From positions 1-64,000 of the forward strand of contig NZ_JABFUC010000017.1 of the NCBI RefSeq assembly GCF_022341425.1: a stretch of 64,000 nt of DNA, read 5' to 3'. Within the stretch, counting starts at the first letter, position 1. The number at the start of each line of letters is the position of its first letter. The notes beneath the pieces are model-generated. The model did no database searches and had not been told where the DNA came from. It was given only the letters and a program-made list of their open reading frames with translations. Positions 21,482-31,829 of the stretch are shown here, in pieces. The stretch is from Billgrantia campisalis. Its GTDB lineage: Bacteria; Pseudomonadota; Gammaproteobacteria; Pseudomonadales; Halomonadaceae. The translations under genes and the position numbers were made by a program.

Positions 21482-21506
21482 ACAAGAAAGGGGCCCGGAG
21501 GCCCCT
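21482..21506 (-). terminator. Terminator of ssrA
   Basis: On the minus strand AGGGGCC-TCCG-GGCCCCT is followed by TTCTTGTG. It lies 48 bp beyond the tmRNA 3' end. A further hairpin (CCCCC/GGGGG) is at 21435-21450. Confidence 0.7.
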
Positions 21507-21553
21507 GTTCATGCGGTTTCTGGAGTGGTGTGGAGCCTCCTGAAACCTAGGTT

Positions 21554-21933
21554 TGGTGGAGGCGGCGGGGATCGAACCCGCGTCCGCCGGCACTCGCCTA
21601 TTGGCTCTACATGCTTAGGTCCGTCTTTTGATTTAACGCTACTGGCTCCGACGGGCAGGATCCAGCAACGCGATTCCTCGTCAGTTTTAGCGATTGGCGA
21701 GAGGACACCACCAACCGCGATCCCATCAGTCTTGGCTCATATCCCCTCCGCGATGAATGGGCACATCGCTTTGGGGCCGGGCTAGAAGCTAACAGCTTTA
21801 AGCTGCCAGCGCGCCCTGAGCGTAGTTGTCGTCGTTTGCGACTATTTAGTCGTGATGTTGGATTTACGAGATACATCACGCTCTCGGCATGCACCGCAAG
21901 GGTTGTCACCGGCGTCGAAGCCATGTCGCCCCC
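21554..21933 (-). ncRNA. ssrA: Transfer-messenger RNA
   Basis: 380 nt. The 5' end GGGGGCGACATGGCTTCGAC pairs with the 3' end GCCGCCUCC before the encoded ACCA (21557-21554), forming the acceptor stem. The T-arm GCGGGTTCGATCCCCGC is present. The tag reading frame (21839-21798) encodes ANDDNYAQGALAA followed by TAA; the LAA end targets tagged proteins to ClpXP. It rescues stalled ribosomes together with SmpB, whose gene lies immediately upstream in the same direction. A TATGAT box 10 nt before the 5' end is a likely -10. Confidence 0.97.
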
Positions 21934-21972
21934 ATAAGCGCCATCATACCAGATGGACGACCCTATGACACC

Positions 21973-22464
21973 TCAGGCCTTGACTTGTTCACGCATGATG
22001 CGGCCCTTCTGCCGCTGCCAGTCGCGGTCCTTCTCGGTGGCGCGCTTGTCGTGGAGCTTCTTGCCGGTCACCAGCGCCAGCTCGCACTTCACCTTGTTGC
22101 CCTTCCAGTACAGCTTGAGCGGCACGCAGGTGTGGCCCTTGTCCTGGGTGCGCGAGAAGATCCTGGCGATCTCCTTGCGATGCAGCAGCAGTTTGCGGGT
22201 GCGCGTGGGGTCGGCGATCTCATGGGTGCTGGCGGTGTTGAGCGGCATGATATGGCTGCCCAGCAGCCAGGCCTCGCCGTCCTTGATCAGGATGTAGGTA
22301 TCGGTGAGCTGGGCCTTGCCGGCGCGCAGGCTCTTCACTTCCCAGCCGGCCAGCACCAGGCCGGCCTCGAAGGTCTCGTTGATGTGGTACTCGAACTTCG
22401 CCTTCTTGTTCTGGGCGATGACGTTGCTGCCGGGACCCTTGCCCTTCCCTTTCTTATTGGCCAT
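21973..22464 (-). CDS. smpB: SsrA-binding protein
   Basis: 163 residues from the ATG at 22462-22464 ([10 protein letters not shown]), preceded by ACGAGG; an upstream in-frame start is longer than the family. It binds tmRNA and places it in stalled ribosomes. [30 protein letters not shown] and the basic C-terminal tail [19 protein letters not shown] are characteristic. It lies 39 bp from the ssrA 5' end, so the two rescue partners are neighbours. Divergent from ratA. Confidence 0.96.
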   Translation of the reverse strand: MANKKGKGKGPGSNVIAQNKKAKFEYHINETFEAGLVLAGWEVKSLRAGKAQLTDTYILIKDGEAWLLGSHIMPLNTASTHEIADPTRTRKLLLHRKEIARIFSRTQDKGHTCVPLKLYWKGNKVKCELALVTGKKLHDKRATEKDRDWQRQKGRIMREQVKA

Positions 22465-22591
22465 GGAACCTCGTATCGTGTTCTGCCGATGGCGGCCCCC
22501 CCTTCGATCTACGGGGAAGCGTGGTACCATTCAGGCGTGAAATAACGGCTCATGATACGCCCTGGGCACGGTGAAGTCAGCGGAGAGCGCA

Positions 22592-23026
22592 ATGCCAACG
22601 GTCAATCGGTCCGCCTTGGTGCGGCACACCCCTAGGGATATGTTCGAACTGGTCAATGATTTCGAAAGCTACCCGGAATTCCTGCCGGGGTGTCGGCGCG
22701 CGCGGTTGCTGGAGCGGGATGACTCGCACCTGATCGGGGAGATGACCCTGGGGCGCGCCGGGATCGAGCAGAGCTTCACCACCCGCAACGACCTGATCGA
22801 ACCCGAGCGTATCGAGATGTCGCTGGTCAGCGGCCCCTTCAAGCGCCTGCGCGGGCGCTGGCTGTTCCTGCCCATGGGGGACGGCGCCTGCAAGGTCAGT
22901 CTGGAGCTGGAGTTCGAGTTCGCCAACCGCCTGCTGGGCATGGCCTTCGGCAAGCTGTTCCAGCAGGTGGCGGGGCAGCTGGTGGACTCCTTTACCCGCC
23001 GCGCCGACGAGCTCTATGGCCGCTGA
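22592..23026 (+). CDS. ratA: RatA/COQ10-family START-domain protein
   Basis: 144 residues from ATG 22592, with CGGAGAG 5-10 bp upstream; this start gives the usual family length. It is a polyketide cyclase/START lipid-binding fold of the RatA (PasT, YfjG) family, related to ubiquinone-binding Coq10. It begins with VNRSALVRHTPRDMFELVND and contains the YPEFLPGCRRARLLE segment. In E. coli the protein is implicated in translation inhibition or persistence; a quinone-chaperone role is also proposed. It overlaps rnfH by 11 bp. Confidence 0.9.
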   Translation: MPTVNRSALVRHTPRDMFELVNDFESYPEFLPGCRRARLLERDDSHLIGEMTLGRAGIEQSFTTRNDLIEPERIEMSLVSGPFKRLRGRWLFLPMGDGACKVSLELEFEFANRLLGMAFGKLFQQVAGQLVDSFTRRADELYGR

Positions 23027-23333
23027 AGCGACGCAGGCGACGCTCCGGGTCGAGGTGGCCTTCGCCCTGCCCGAGAAGCAGCGAGTCGTGACCCTGGCGG
23101 TGCCGGCGGGTACCACGGCGCGCCAGGCCGTCGCCCTGGCCGAGCTGCCCCGACACTTTCCCGAGGTCGACCCCGAGACATTCGAACAGGCCGACCTGGG
23201 GATCTTCGGCAAACCAGTGCGCGACCCGGACGGCCAGGCGCTGCGCGAGGGTGATCGGGTCGAGGTCTATCGCCCGCTGCTCCTCGACCCCAAGCAGGCC
23301 CGCGCCCTGCGCGCCGCTCGCCGCAACGGCTGA
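23016..23333 (+). CDS. rnfH: RnfH-family protein (UPF0125)
   Basis: 105 residues with a beta-grasp (ubiquitin-like) fold. VEVAFALPEKQRVVTLAVP, GIFGKPV and DRVEVYRPLLLDPK are family hallmarks. Its function is unknown; it is named from genes near Rnf complexes and usually pairs with ratA, as here. It overlaps the end of ratA, so the two are co-translated. Confidence 0.9.
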   Translation: MAAEATQATLRVEVAFALPEKQRVVTLAVPAGTTARQAVALAELPRHFPEVDPETFEQADLGIFGKPVRDPDGQALREGDRVEVYRPLLLDPKQARALRAARRNG

Positions 23334-23365
23334 CGCCCCGGACGGTAAGCCGGCCGGGGCGTCAG
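23330..23365. terminator. Convergent hairpin between rnfH and bamE
   Basis: A perfect 12-bp stem (23330-23341 with 23354-23365) includes the rnfH stop codon. It has no U-tract on either strand; it probably serves both convergent genes. Confidence 0.6.
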
Positions 23366-23381
23366 CGATCTCCAGGGCGGA

Positions 23382-23867
23382 TCAGAATTCCAGGGCGTCG
23401 CCCGAGGCCGGCTCACCGCCCTGGGGCAGGGTGCCGCCGTCGCGCGGTGTGGTCTCGGGTGCCATGTCCGGCTGGGTGGCCGGCATGCCCTCGGTTGGGC
23501 TGGTACCTTCCACGGCGGGGCCGATGCCGTCCTGAGGCCGCAGTTCGATATCCCCGGTCATGTCCCCGTCACGCTTGATATCGGCCAGCCGGCCGTTGGC
23601 GAAGGTCAGGGTCACGCGGCGCTGCTGGACGCCGCCGTAGGCCTCGTCGAGGCGGAAGACGTAGTCCCACTGGTTGGCGTCGAAGGGGGCTTCGAGCAGC
23701 GGGCGGCCCATCACGCCTACCACCTGGTCGCGGCTCATGCCGGGCTGCAGCTGCTCAACCATGCCCTCGGTGAGGTAGTTGCCCTGGGGCAGGTCGCGCT
23801 TGTAGACGCAGCCGCTGACCAGCGTCAGGGCAACAGAAAGGGTGACGGTTTTGATCAGCTTTTGCAT
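23382..23867 (-). CDS. bamE: Outer membrane assembly lipoprotein BamE (SmpA/OmlA)
   Basis: 161 residues from the ATG at 23865-23867. A lipoprotein signal peptide (MQKLIKTVTLSVALT) ends in the lipobox LVSGC with the lipidated cysteine at residue 19. The SmpA/OmlA domain follows: QGNYLTEGMVEQLQPGMSRD, VMGRPLLEAPF and WDYVFR. It is a subunit of the beta-barrel assembly machine. The C-terminal ~50 residues (proline, threonine and glycine rich) extend beyond the E. coli protein. It is divergent from fur, a conserved gammaproteobacterial arrangement. Confidence 0.95.
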   Translation of the reverse strand: MQKLIKTVTLSVALTLVSGCVYKRDLPQGNYLTEGMVEQLQPGMSRDQVVGVMGRPLLEAPFDANQWDYVFRLDEAYGGVQQRRVTLTFANGRLADIKRDGDMTGDIELRPQDGIGPAVEGTSPTEGMPATQPDMAPETTPRDGGTLPQGGEPASGDALEF

Positions 23868-23939
23868 TTGGCTCAGTTCTTCACTATCGTGGATTCGGTC
23901 GATCATACCCGACCCTACCTGATACTGCGAAGAGCAACC

Positions 23940-24386
23940 ATGGCCGACCAAAACCATGAACTGCGCAAGGCGGGCCTGAAGGTCACCTTGCCGCGCGTGA
24001 AGATCCTGCAGATCCTCGAGAATGCCACCGGGCAGCACCACCTCAGCGCCGAGGATGTCTACAAGACCTTGCTGGATGCCGGCGAAGACGTGGGCCTGGC
24101 CACCGTTTATCGCGTGCTGACCCAGTTCGAGTCCGCCGGCCTGGTGGTCCGTCACAACTTCGACGGCGGCCATGCGGTGTTCGAGATCTCCCAGGAGGAG
24201 CACCATGACCATATGGTGTGCCTAGAGAGCGGCGAGATCATCGAGTTCTTCGACGAGACCATCGAGCGGCGCCAGCGCGAGATCGCCGAAGAGCACGGCT
24301 TCGAGCTCGTCGACCATGCGCTGGTGCTCTATGTGCGGCCCCGGGGCTCCCAGGCGACCCGTCCGGAAGGCATCCAGAAGAAGTAG
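23940..24386 (+). CDS. fur: Ferric uptake regulator
   Basis: 148 residues from ATG 23940. A winged-helix DNA-binding half (RKAGLKVTLPRVKILQIL, GLATVYRVLTQFE) is followed by the metal-binding dimerisation half. The HHDHMVCLESGEIIEF segment carries the usual His/Asp ligands and the first zinc cysteine. The second cysteine of a structural CxxC pair is absent, as in some Fur proteins with only one Cys. It represses iron uptake genes when loaded with Fe(II). A hairpin terminator follows. Confidence 0.95.
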   Translation: MADQNHELRKAGLKVTLPRVKILQILENATGQHHLSAEDVYKTLLDAGEDVGLATVYRVLTQFESAGLVVRHNFDGGHAVFEISQEEHHDHMVCLESGEIIEFFDETIERRQREIAEEHGFELVDHALVLYVRPRGSQATRPEGIQKK

Positions 24387-24432
24387 GCCGCCTGGTTGAC
24401 GGTGCCCGGCTGACTGATCTGGCGCCATCATA

Positions 24433-24470
24433 GCCAACGCCCCCGACTCATCCGAGCCGGGGGCGTTGGC
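24433..24470. terminator. Hairpin between fur and recN
   Basis: GCCAACGCCCCCG pairs with CGGGGGCGTTGGC across a 12-base loop, between two convergent genes. It has no T-run, so it is likely a shared, weak terminator. Confidence 0.65.
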
Positions 24471-24489
24471 GCTGGGTCAGCGGCCTGGC

Positions 24490-26166
24490 TCAGTGATGGG
24501 CGCGCTGCTGGCTGGCATCGAGCATTTCCCGGGCGTGGGCCAGGGTGCGGTCGGAGAGCGTCACGCCGCCGAGCATGCGGGCGAGCTCGCTGACCCGACC
24601 GGCCTCGTCGAGCAGCGCCATGCGGGTCAGGGTGGCATCGCGCTTGGCCCGCTTCTCGATGTGCAGATGGTGGTGGGCCTGGGCCGCCACCTGGGGCAGG
24701 TGGGTCACCGTCATCACCTGGCCGCCGTCGCCCAGCCGGCGCAGCAGCTGGCCGACGATCTCGGCGGTGGCGCCGGAGATGCCCACGTCGACCTCGTCGA
24801 ACACCAGGCTGGGGATGGTCGAGTGGCGGGCGGCCACCACCTGGATTGCCAGGCTGATGCGCGACAGCTCGCCGCCCGAGGCCACCTTGGCCAAGGGGCG
24901 CGCCGGCTGGCCGGGGTTGGCGCTGATCAGAAAGCGCACGGCCTCCAGCCCCTCCGCCTGCGGGCTCTCGCGCCCCTCCACGTCCACTTCGAAGCGCGCC
25001 TTGCCCATGGCCAGGAAGGCCAGCTGCTCCTGTACCGCCTTCCCAAAGCGCTTGGCGGCCCGTCGGCGCGCCTCGCCCACGGCGCGCGCCTGCTCGCGCC
25101 AGGCGTCGCGCAGGGCCTCGACCTCGGCGGAGAGCGTCTCGAGGTCATGCTCGCCGCCCTCCAGCCCTTCGAGCTCTTGAGCGAGTCGGCGATGCAGGTC
25201 GGGGAGCTCCTCGGGCATCACATGATGCTTGCGGGCGATGCGGTGCACCTCGCCCAGGCGCGCCTCGACCCAGGCCAGGCGCTCCGGGTCCAGCTCGGTG
25301 GTGTCGACGAAGCGATGCAGCTCGCGGGCCGCCTCCTCCACCTGGATGCGCGCCTCGCCGAGCATGGCCAGGGTCTCGGCCAGGCTGCCCTGCTGGTGGC
25401 CCGGCAGCGCGGAGAGCCGGCTGGTGGCCTGGTGCAGCAGCGACAGGGCGCCGCCCTCGTCGTGATCGCAGCAGTCGGCGGCGAACTGGGCCTCGCGCAG
25501 GGTCTCCTCGGCGTGGGCGAGCTGCTCCTGCTCCTGTTCCAGCCCCTCCAGTTCGCCTTCACCCAGGGCCAGACCGTCGAGCTCCTCGACCTGGTAGCGC
25601 AGCAGCTGGCGGCGCGCCTGGGCTTCGTCGCCGCTCTCGGCCAGCCGCTTGAGGCGCCGGCGCGCCCGCTGCCAGCGGCGAAAGGTCTCGGCCATCTCGG
25701 CCACCGCCTGGCGCTGGCCGGCGAAGTCGTCGAGCAGCCGCAGGTGAGTCTCCTCGCGCAGCAGCGCCTGATGGGCGTGCTGGCCGTGGATCTCCACCAG
25801 GTGTTCGCCGAGTGCCTTGAGATCGGCGATGGTGGCCGGCTGGCCGTTGATCCAGGCGCGGGAGCGGCCGCTGGCCGCCACCGTGCGGCGCAGCAGGCAG
25901 TCGTCGTCGGGCAGCTCGCGCTCGGTCAGCCAGGCGCGGGCGGCGGGCAGCGCGGCGATATCGAAGCGGGCGCTGAGGTCGGCGCGCTCGGCCCCGTGGC
26001 GCACGCTGCCGGCATCGGCGCGCTCGCCCAGGCAGAGCCCCAGGGCGCCCAGCAGGATCGACTTGCCGGCGCCGGTCTCGCCGGTAATGGCGGTCATGCC
26101 GCCGGCCAGCTCAAGGTCGAGGGTATCGACGATGGCGTAGTCGCGAATGGCAAGCTGAGTCAGCAT
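24490..26166 (-). CDS. recN: DNA repair protein RecN
   Basis: 558 residues, an SMC-like ATPase for double-strand break repair. Walker A ITGETGAGKSIL is at about residues 28-39; the central ~300 residues form a coiled coil; LAKVASGGELSRISLA is the ABC signature and LVFDEVDVGISG the Walker B. It is convergent with fur and divergent from grpE. A LexA-like sequence lies 54-73 bp upstream, consistent with SOS induction. Confidence 0.96.
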   Translation of the reverse strand: MLTQLAIRDYAIVDTLDLELAGGMTAITGETGAGKSILLGALGLCLGERADAGSVRHGAERADLSARFDIAALPAARAWLTERELPDDDCLLRRTVAASGRSRAWINGQPATIADLKALGEHLVEIHGQHAHQALLREETHLRLLDDFAGQRQAVAEMAETFRRWQRARRRLKRLAESGDEAQARRQLLRYQVEELDGLALGEGELEGLEQEQEQLAHAEETLREAQFAADCCDHDEGGALSLLHQATSRLSALPGHQQGSLAETLAMLGEARIQVEEAARELHRFVDTTELDPERLAWVEARLGEVHRIARKHHVMPEELPDLHRRLAQELEGLEGGEHDLETLSAEVEALRDAWREQARAVGEARRRAAKRFGKAVQEQLAFLAMGKARFEVDVEGRESPQAEGLEAVRFLISANPGQPARPLAKVASGGELSRISLAIQVVAARHSTIPSLVFDEVDVGISGATAEIVGQLLRRLGDGGQVMTVTHLPQVAAQAHHHLHIEKRAKRDATLTRMALLDEAGRVSELARMLGGVTLSDRTLAHAREMLDASQQRAHH

Positions 26167-26219
26167 CTATCTCCTCCCGGCGCCAGGCTGAAGGGCGTGG
26201 CTGGATATCCGTACACGGG

Positions 26220-26239
26220 TATTGGGTTTTTATACAGTA
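26220..26239 (-). promoter_or_regulatory. LexA-like SOS box upstream of recN
   Basis: On the minus strand TACTGTATAAAAACCC matches the left half and AT-rich centre of the gammaproteobacterial LexA box (CTG-N10-CAG); the right half reads CAA instead of CAG. Location is right for recN control, which is SOS-induced in E. coli. Confidence 0.5.
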
Positions 26240-26287
26240 GTCCAGGGCGGCGCTCAATGCACGCACGGCCAACCTCGGGATTCATCC

Positions 26288-26315
26288 CTTGAGATTCGCG
26301 ACATGACCCCAATAT
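26288..26315 (+). promoter_or_regulatory. Sigma-32 promoter of grpE
   Basis: CTTGAGA (26288-26294), a 12-bp spacer, then CCCCAATAT (26307-26315). It matches the heat-shock consensus CTTGAAA / CCCCATNT closely, 79 bp before the grpE start. Confidence 0.75.
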
Positions 26316-26393
26316 AGCCGGCAGATTGCAACGTGATTGCTACCCCGAATCATGCGCGGCCCGCGGGCCGACTTAGCGTTTCAGGAGAAGCCC

Positions 26394-27041
26394 ATGGCCA
26401 AAGAACCCCAGACCCCGCTCGATGACGAGCTGGCACGCCACGAGCAGGAGAGCGACACCGCCGAGCAGGAGGCCGAGAGCCGTCTGGCCCAGGAGGAGCT
26501 CGAGGGCCTGATCGAGGAGCAGGGCGAGACGATCGATACCGAGGGCGCCAACCCTGAGGTCGCCAATCCCGAGGCTGAAGTGCTGGCGGCGCGGGTCGAG
26601 GAGCTCGAGCAGAGCGTGGCCGAGGCCAAGGACCAGGCGCTGCGCGCCGCCGCCGAGGCCCAGAACGTGCGCCGCCGCGCCGAGCAGGAGGCCGAGAAGG
26701 CGCGCAAGTTCGCCCTGGAGAAGTTCGTCAAGGAGCTGCTGCCGGTGGTCGACAGCCTGGAGAAGGCGCTGGATGCCATGGAGGAGGGGGCCAGCGAGAC
26801 CCACCGGGAAGGGGTGGCCATGACGCTGAAGCTGCAGCGCGACGTGCTGGGCAAGTTCGGCGTCGAGGCCGTCGACCCGGCCGGCGAGCCCTTCGATCCC
26901 CAGTACCACGAGGCCATGGCCATGGTGCCCAACCCCGAGCTCGAGCCCAACAGCGTGATGGAAGTGATCCAGAAGGGCTATCTGCTCAACGGGCGCCTGG
27001 TGCGCCCGGCCATGGTGGTGGTCAGCCAGGCGGCGGGCTGA
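26394..27041 (+). CDS. grpE: Nucleotide exchange factor GrpE
   Basis: 215 residues from ATG 26394, after a CAGGAGA ribosome site. It releases ADP from DnaK. The acidic N-terminal ~60 residues are followed by a long coiled coil ([20 protein letters not shown]) and the C-terminal beta domain ([34 protein letters not shown]). It precedes dnaK and dnaJ and has its own heat-shock promoter. Confidence 0.96.
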   Translation: MAKEPQTPLDDELARHEQESDTAEQEAESRLAQEELEGLIEEQGETIDTEGANPEVANPEAEVLAARVEELEQSVAEAKDQALRAAAEAQNVRRRAEQEAEKARKFALEKFVKELLPVVDSLEKALDAMEEGASETHREGVAMTLKLQRDVLGKFGVEAVDPAGEPFDPQYHEAMAMVPNPELEPNSVMEVIQKGYLLNGRLVRPAMVVVSQAAG

Positions 27042-27078
27042 ACGGCAGCCGGCGAATCACGGGACTTGAGCGGCAGGG

Positions 27079-27107
27079 CTTGAAAAGTCATGCGCCGCCC
27101 CCCAGAT
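27079..27107 (+). promoter_or_regulatory. Sigma-32 promoter of dnaK
   Basis: CTTGAAA (27079-27085), a 14-bp spacer, then CCCCAGAT (27100-27107). The -35 is a perfect match to the consensus. It lies 66 bp upstream of dnaK, separate from the grpE promoter. Confidence 0.8.
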
Positions 27108-27172
27108 AGACGACAACCCCGCGGCAAGCGCCGCAGAGACGAATTCAAGCAACGACTTTTCGAGGATTTCCT

Positions 27173-29104
<1,932 letters not shown>

Positions 29105-29127
29105 CCGTCACGGCCATGCCACGGACG

Positions 29128-29164
29128 ACGGCAGCGCGGGGGGATGACTCCCGCGTTGCCGTTT
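29128..29164 (+). terminator. dnaK-dnaJ intergenic hairpin
   Basis: ACGGCAGCGCGGG pairs with CCCGCGTTGCCGT (one G-U) around an 11-base loop, followed by TTT. It probably attenuates transcription into dnaJ, giving less DnaJ than DnaK. Confidence 0.65.
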
Positions 29165-29210
29165 CCGCGGATCAGGCGTTAACTGCCTAGACCAGGAGGC
29201 GCATGGACCC

Positions 29211-30359
29211 ATGTCCAAACGCGATTTTTACGAGGTGCTGGGCGTCGAGCGCGGGGCCGATCAGAAAGAGATCAAGAAGGCCTACCGGCGCCTGGCGCAG
29301 AAGTACCACCCGGACCGTAACCCGGGCGACGATGAGTCGGCGGCCAAGTTTCGCGAGGTCTCCGAGGCCTATGAAATACTCTCCGACGGCGAGAAGCGTG
29401 CCGCCTACGACCAGTTCGGCCATGCCGGGGTAGACGGCCAGGCCGGTGGCTTCGGCGGGGCCGGTGCCGGCGCGGGTGCCGGGGGCTTCAGCGATATCTT
29501 CGGCGACGTGTTCGGCGACATCTTCGGCGGCGGCGGTGGGCGGCGCAACCCCAACGCGCCGCAGCGCGGCAGCGACCTGCGCTACAACCTCGAACTCGAC
29601 CTCGAGAGCGCCGTGTCCGGCACCAGCGTCGATATTCGCGTGCCGCGCCATGTGGCGTGCGACCGCTGCGACGGCGAGGGCGCCGAGCCGGGCTCTTCCA
29701 AGGAGACCTGCCCGACCTGTCACGGCCACGGCCAGGTGCGCATGCAGCAGGGCTTCTTCGCCGTGCAGCAGACCTGCCCGACCTGCCACGGCAGCGGCGT
29801 GCACATCAAGGTGCCGTGTCACAAGTGCCACGGCGAAGGCCGTATGCGCGAGACCCGCACCCTCTCGGTGAAGATCCCGGCGGGCGTGGATACCGGCGAC
29901 CGCATTCGCTTGAACGGCGAGGGCGAGTCCGGCATCAACGGTGGCCCGCCCGGCGATCTCTACGTGCAGGTGGCGATCAAGCCGCACCATATCTTCCAGC
30001 GTGAAGGGCGGCACCTGCAGTGCGAGGTGCCGATCAACTTCGTCGACGCCGCCCTTGGCGGTGAGCTCGAAGTGCCGACCCTGGACGGCCGGGTCAAGCT
30101 GAAGATCCCGCCCGAGACCCAGACCGGCAAGCTGTTCCGCCTGCGCGGCAAGGGCGTCAAGCCGGTGCGCGGCGGCCCGCCTGGCGACCTGCTGTGCAAG
30201 GTGGTGGTCGAGACCCCGGTCAAGCTGAACGAGGAGCAGAAGGACCTGCTGCGCCAGTTCCAGGAGAGCCTGGGCGGCACCAACAGCGCCCACCACTCGC
30301 CCAAGAAGAGCGGCTTCTTCGACGGCGTGAAGAAGTTCTTCGAGGACATGAAGCCGTAA
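29211..30359 (+). CDS. dnaJ: Co-chaperone DnaJ (Hsp40)
   Basis: 382 residues. The J domain has HPD at residues 33-35. A Gly/Phe-rich stretch follows (about 75-110), then four CxxCxGxG zinc motifs ([32 protein letters not shown]) and the C-terminal client-binding domain. It stimulates DnaK ATPase and delivers unfolded proteins. A strong hairpin follows the stop. Confidence 0.98.
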   Translation: MSKRDFYEVLGVERGADQKEIKKAYRRLAQKYHPDRNPGDDESAAKFREVSEAYEILSDGEKRAAYDQFGHAGVDGQAGGFGGAGAGAGAGGFSDIFGDVFGDIFGGGGGRRNPNAPQRGSDLRYNLELDLESAVSGTSVDIRVPRHVACDRCDGEGAEPGSSKETCPTCHGHGQVRMQQGFFAVQQTCPTCHGSGVHIKVPCHKCHGEGRMRETRTLSVKIPAGVDTGDRIRLNGEGESGINGGPPGDLYVQVAIKPHHIFQREGRHLQCEVPINFVDAALGGELEVPTLDGRVKLKIPPETQTGKLFRLRGKGVKPVRGGPPGDLLCKVVVETPVKLNEEQKDLLRQFQESLGGTNSAHHSPKKSGFFDGVKKFFEDMKP

Positions 30360-30382
30360 GGCCATCAGCGCTTCGTGACATG

Positions 30383-30416
30383 CACCGCCCCGGCATCGAA
30401 TGATGCCGGGGCGGTG
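30383..30416 (+). terminator. Terminator after dnaJ
   Basis: A perfect 15-bp stem, CACCGCCCCGGCATC with its complement, closes a GAAT loop 24 bp after the dnaJ stop. The tail is TCGT, not T-rich. It also lies just past the convergent HNH gene. Confidence 0.7.
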
Positions 30417-30428
30417 TCGTATCCGGGG

Positions 30429-31385
30429 TCAGCGCTGCAGGTGGTCCAGCCGCCAGGCCAGGGCGTCGGGGTCCGGTTGCCAGCGTGGATCACGGGGCAG
30501 CACCAGCGGCTGCTGGTCGAGCTCGCAGAGCCAGCGGTTATCCACTACCAGGGGGTCCACCGCGGCGCTGACATGCCAGCGTTGGTCCGGACCGGGGGCA
30601 ATCAGATGGTTGTCCATGGCCCAGTGAAGGTTGGGGGTGAGAGCCAGGCCATTCACGGGACGGTCGTCCTGGCTCGCGGAGAAGGGGATCAAGTGGGCCG
30701 CTTCCACTAGGAAGCGAAAATCGGGAGTGATGAACCGAAGGCGACTGGCGGCACAGCGGTAGTCGTAGGCCTCCAGGACCAGAGAACGAAAGGCGGCTGA
30801 GCGGGCTCGCTGCTGTTCGGGCGGGCCTTGCTGATCACCTTTGAGTCGTTCCGGGGCTCGCTCGTAGGCACCGCTGGCAAAGGCCAGTTCCAGATAGTCA
30901 TGCAGCCGTGTCTGTAGGTCGGGTCTGGAGGGGAAGTAGCTGGCAATGATCAAGGCTGCCGCTTCTCTCGCCGAGCTTTCGGACTCAAGCCGAGCATGGA
31001 GTGTCGGGTGAAGCCGTGCCGTTGTATAGCGCTTGAGAAGCTGGGCAAGAGACCTGGGGGCTCCCAACTGATCGACGACCTCGCTCAGTGCTGGAGGGAG
31101 GTCCGGTTGCCAGAGCGAGCCTGCCTGGCCATCGGGCCCCTTGTCACTTGCCAGAAACCAGAGCGGTAGCCAGGGTCTGGCTTCCTGCCGGCTGTCGGCC
31201 GCCAGCTCATAGAGGTCGTGATACTGGGCGATCAGTCGCTCATCAATGGCGATCCTGGAGGACGTGATATGCCCACTCTGAATCTCGCAAATTATCGCCA
31301 GCATCAGGCAGGGCTTGTTGGGCGCGGGCTTCCCCCTGCTGTGCCCGACCCTGAGCCGCGTCAGGCAGGCAAGCGCATCGGTCAT
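30429..31385 (-). CDS. HNH endonuclease, possible modified-DNA restriction enzyme
   Basis: 318 residues. Residues about 5-140 begin RLRVGHSRGKPAPNKPCLML, resembling the sulfur-recognising domain found in ScoMcrA-like restriction proteins. Residues about 200-300 are an HNH domain (AYDYRCAASRLR, LVEAAHLIPFS, DDRPVNGLALTPNLHWAMDN) with the first His, the Asn and the last His in place. The zinc cysteines usual in this family (CxxC and C before HH) are reduced to one. It is likely a type IV restriction enzyme against phosphorothioated or otherwise modified DNA. No dnd genes are visible here. Base composition is less GC-rich than in its neighbours, suggesting transfer. Confidence 0.72.
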   Translation of the reverse strand: MTDALACLTRLRVGHSRGKPAPNKPCLMLAIICEIQSGHITSSRIAIDERLIAQYHDLYELAADSRQEARPWLPLWFLASDKGPDGQAGSLWQPDLPPALSEVVDQLGAPRSLAQLLKRYTTARLHPTLHARLESESSAREAAALIIASYFPSRPDLQTRLHDYLELAFASGAYERAPERLKGDQQGPPEQQRARSAAFRSLVLEAYDYRCAASRLRFITPDFRFLVEAAHLIPFSASQDDRPVNGLALTPNLHWAMDNHLIAPGPDQRWHVSAAVDPLVVDNRWLCELDQQPLVLPRDPRWQPDPDALAWRLDHLQR

Positions 31386-31547
31386 GCTGTGTCTCCCGGG
31401 CTCTCACTTGCGGTGTTGCGGACACATTATCAGAAATCCCCGATGATCCGGCCGACCGAACACTTCGTTCCGCTGCAATAGGTGCTTGGCGGCGGTGGCG
31501 GTGGCGTCATAGTCTGAAGGCTCATTGATCGACGAACGGAGACGAGC

Positions 31548-31829
31548 ATGCCCATTTCACGTGCCGAGATTGCCACCGAGTCCGGGGCGAAGCTGATCAA
31601 CCGCCTGTGCAAGCACTGGGCGCACAAGCTGGAGGTGGAGCACAAGGAGGACCATGGGCGGGTGGCCTTCGAGGACGGTACCTGCCTGATGCGGGCCGAG
31701 CCGGGCAAGCTGGTGGTGGAGGTCGAGACCCTCGACGAGGAGAGCCTGGATCGCCTGGAAGGCGTGGTGGCGAGTCACCTGGAGCGCATGGCCGGTGACG
31801 AGGCGCTCGAGATCGTCTGGGAAAATTGA
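31548..31829 (+). CDS. DUF2218 family protein
   Basis: 93 residues. The sequence shows TESGAKLINRLCKHWAHKLE, DGRVAFEDG-like and CLMRAEPGKLVVEVE segments typical of DUF2218, a small cytoplasmic alpha-beta family of unknown function, sometimes near siderophore or iron genes. It overlaps the start of the EamA transporter gene, so the two are translationally coupled. No function is proposed. Confidence 0.85.
   Translation: MPISRAEIATESGAKLINRLCKHWAHKLEVEHKEDHGRVAFEDGTCLMRAEPGKLVVEVETLDEESLDRLEGVVASHLERMAGDEALEIVWEN

Noticed and set aside
21546..21580. Duplicate of the ssrA 3' end as an att site
   Set aside because: I looked for a second copy of the T-arm/CCA segment within the neighbouring 2 kb and found none, so attachment sites are not annotated.
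24466..26292. 608-codon plus-strand frame opposite recN
   Set aside because: It is an antisense shadow of a complete recN, with low-complexity Leu/Gln/Gly composition.
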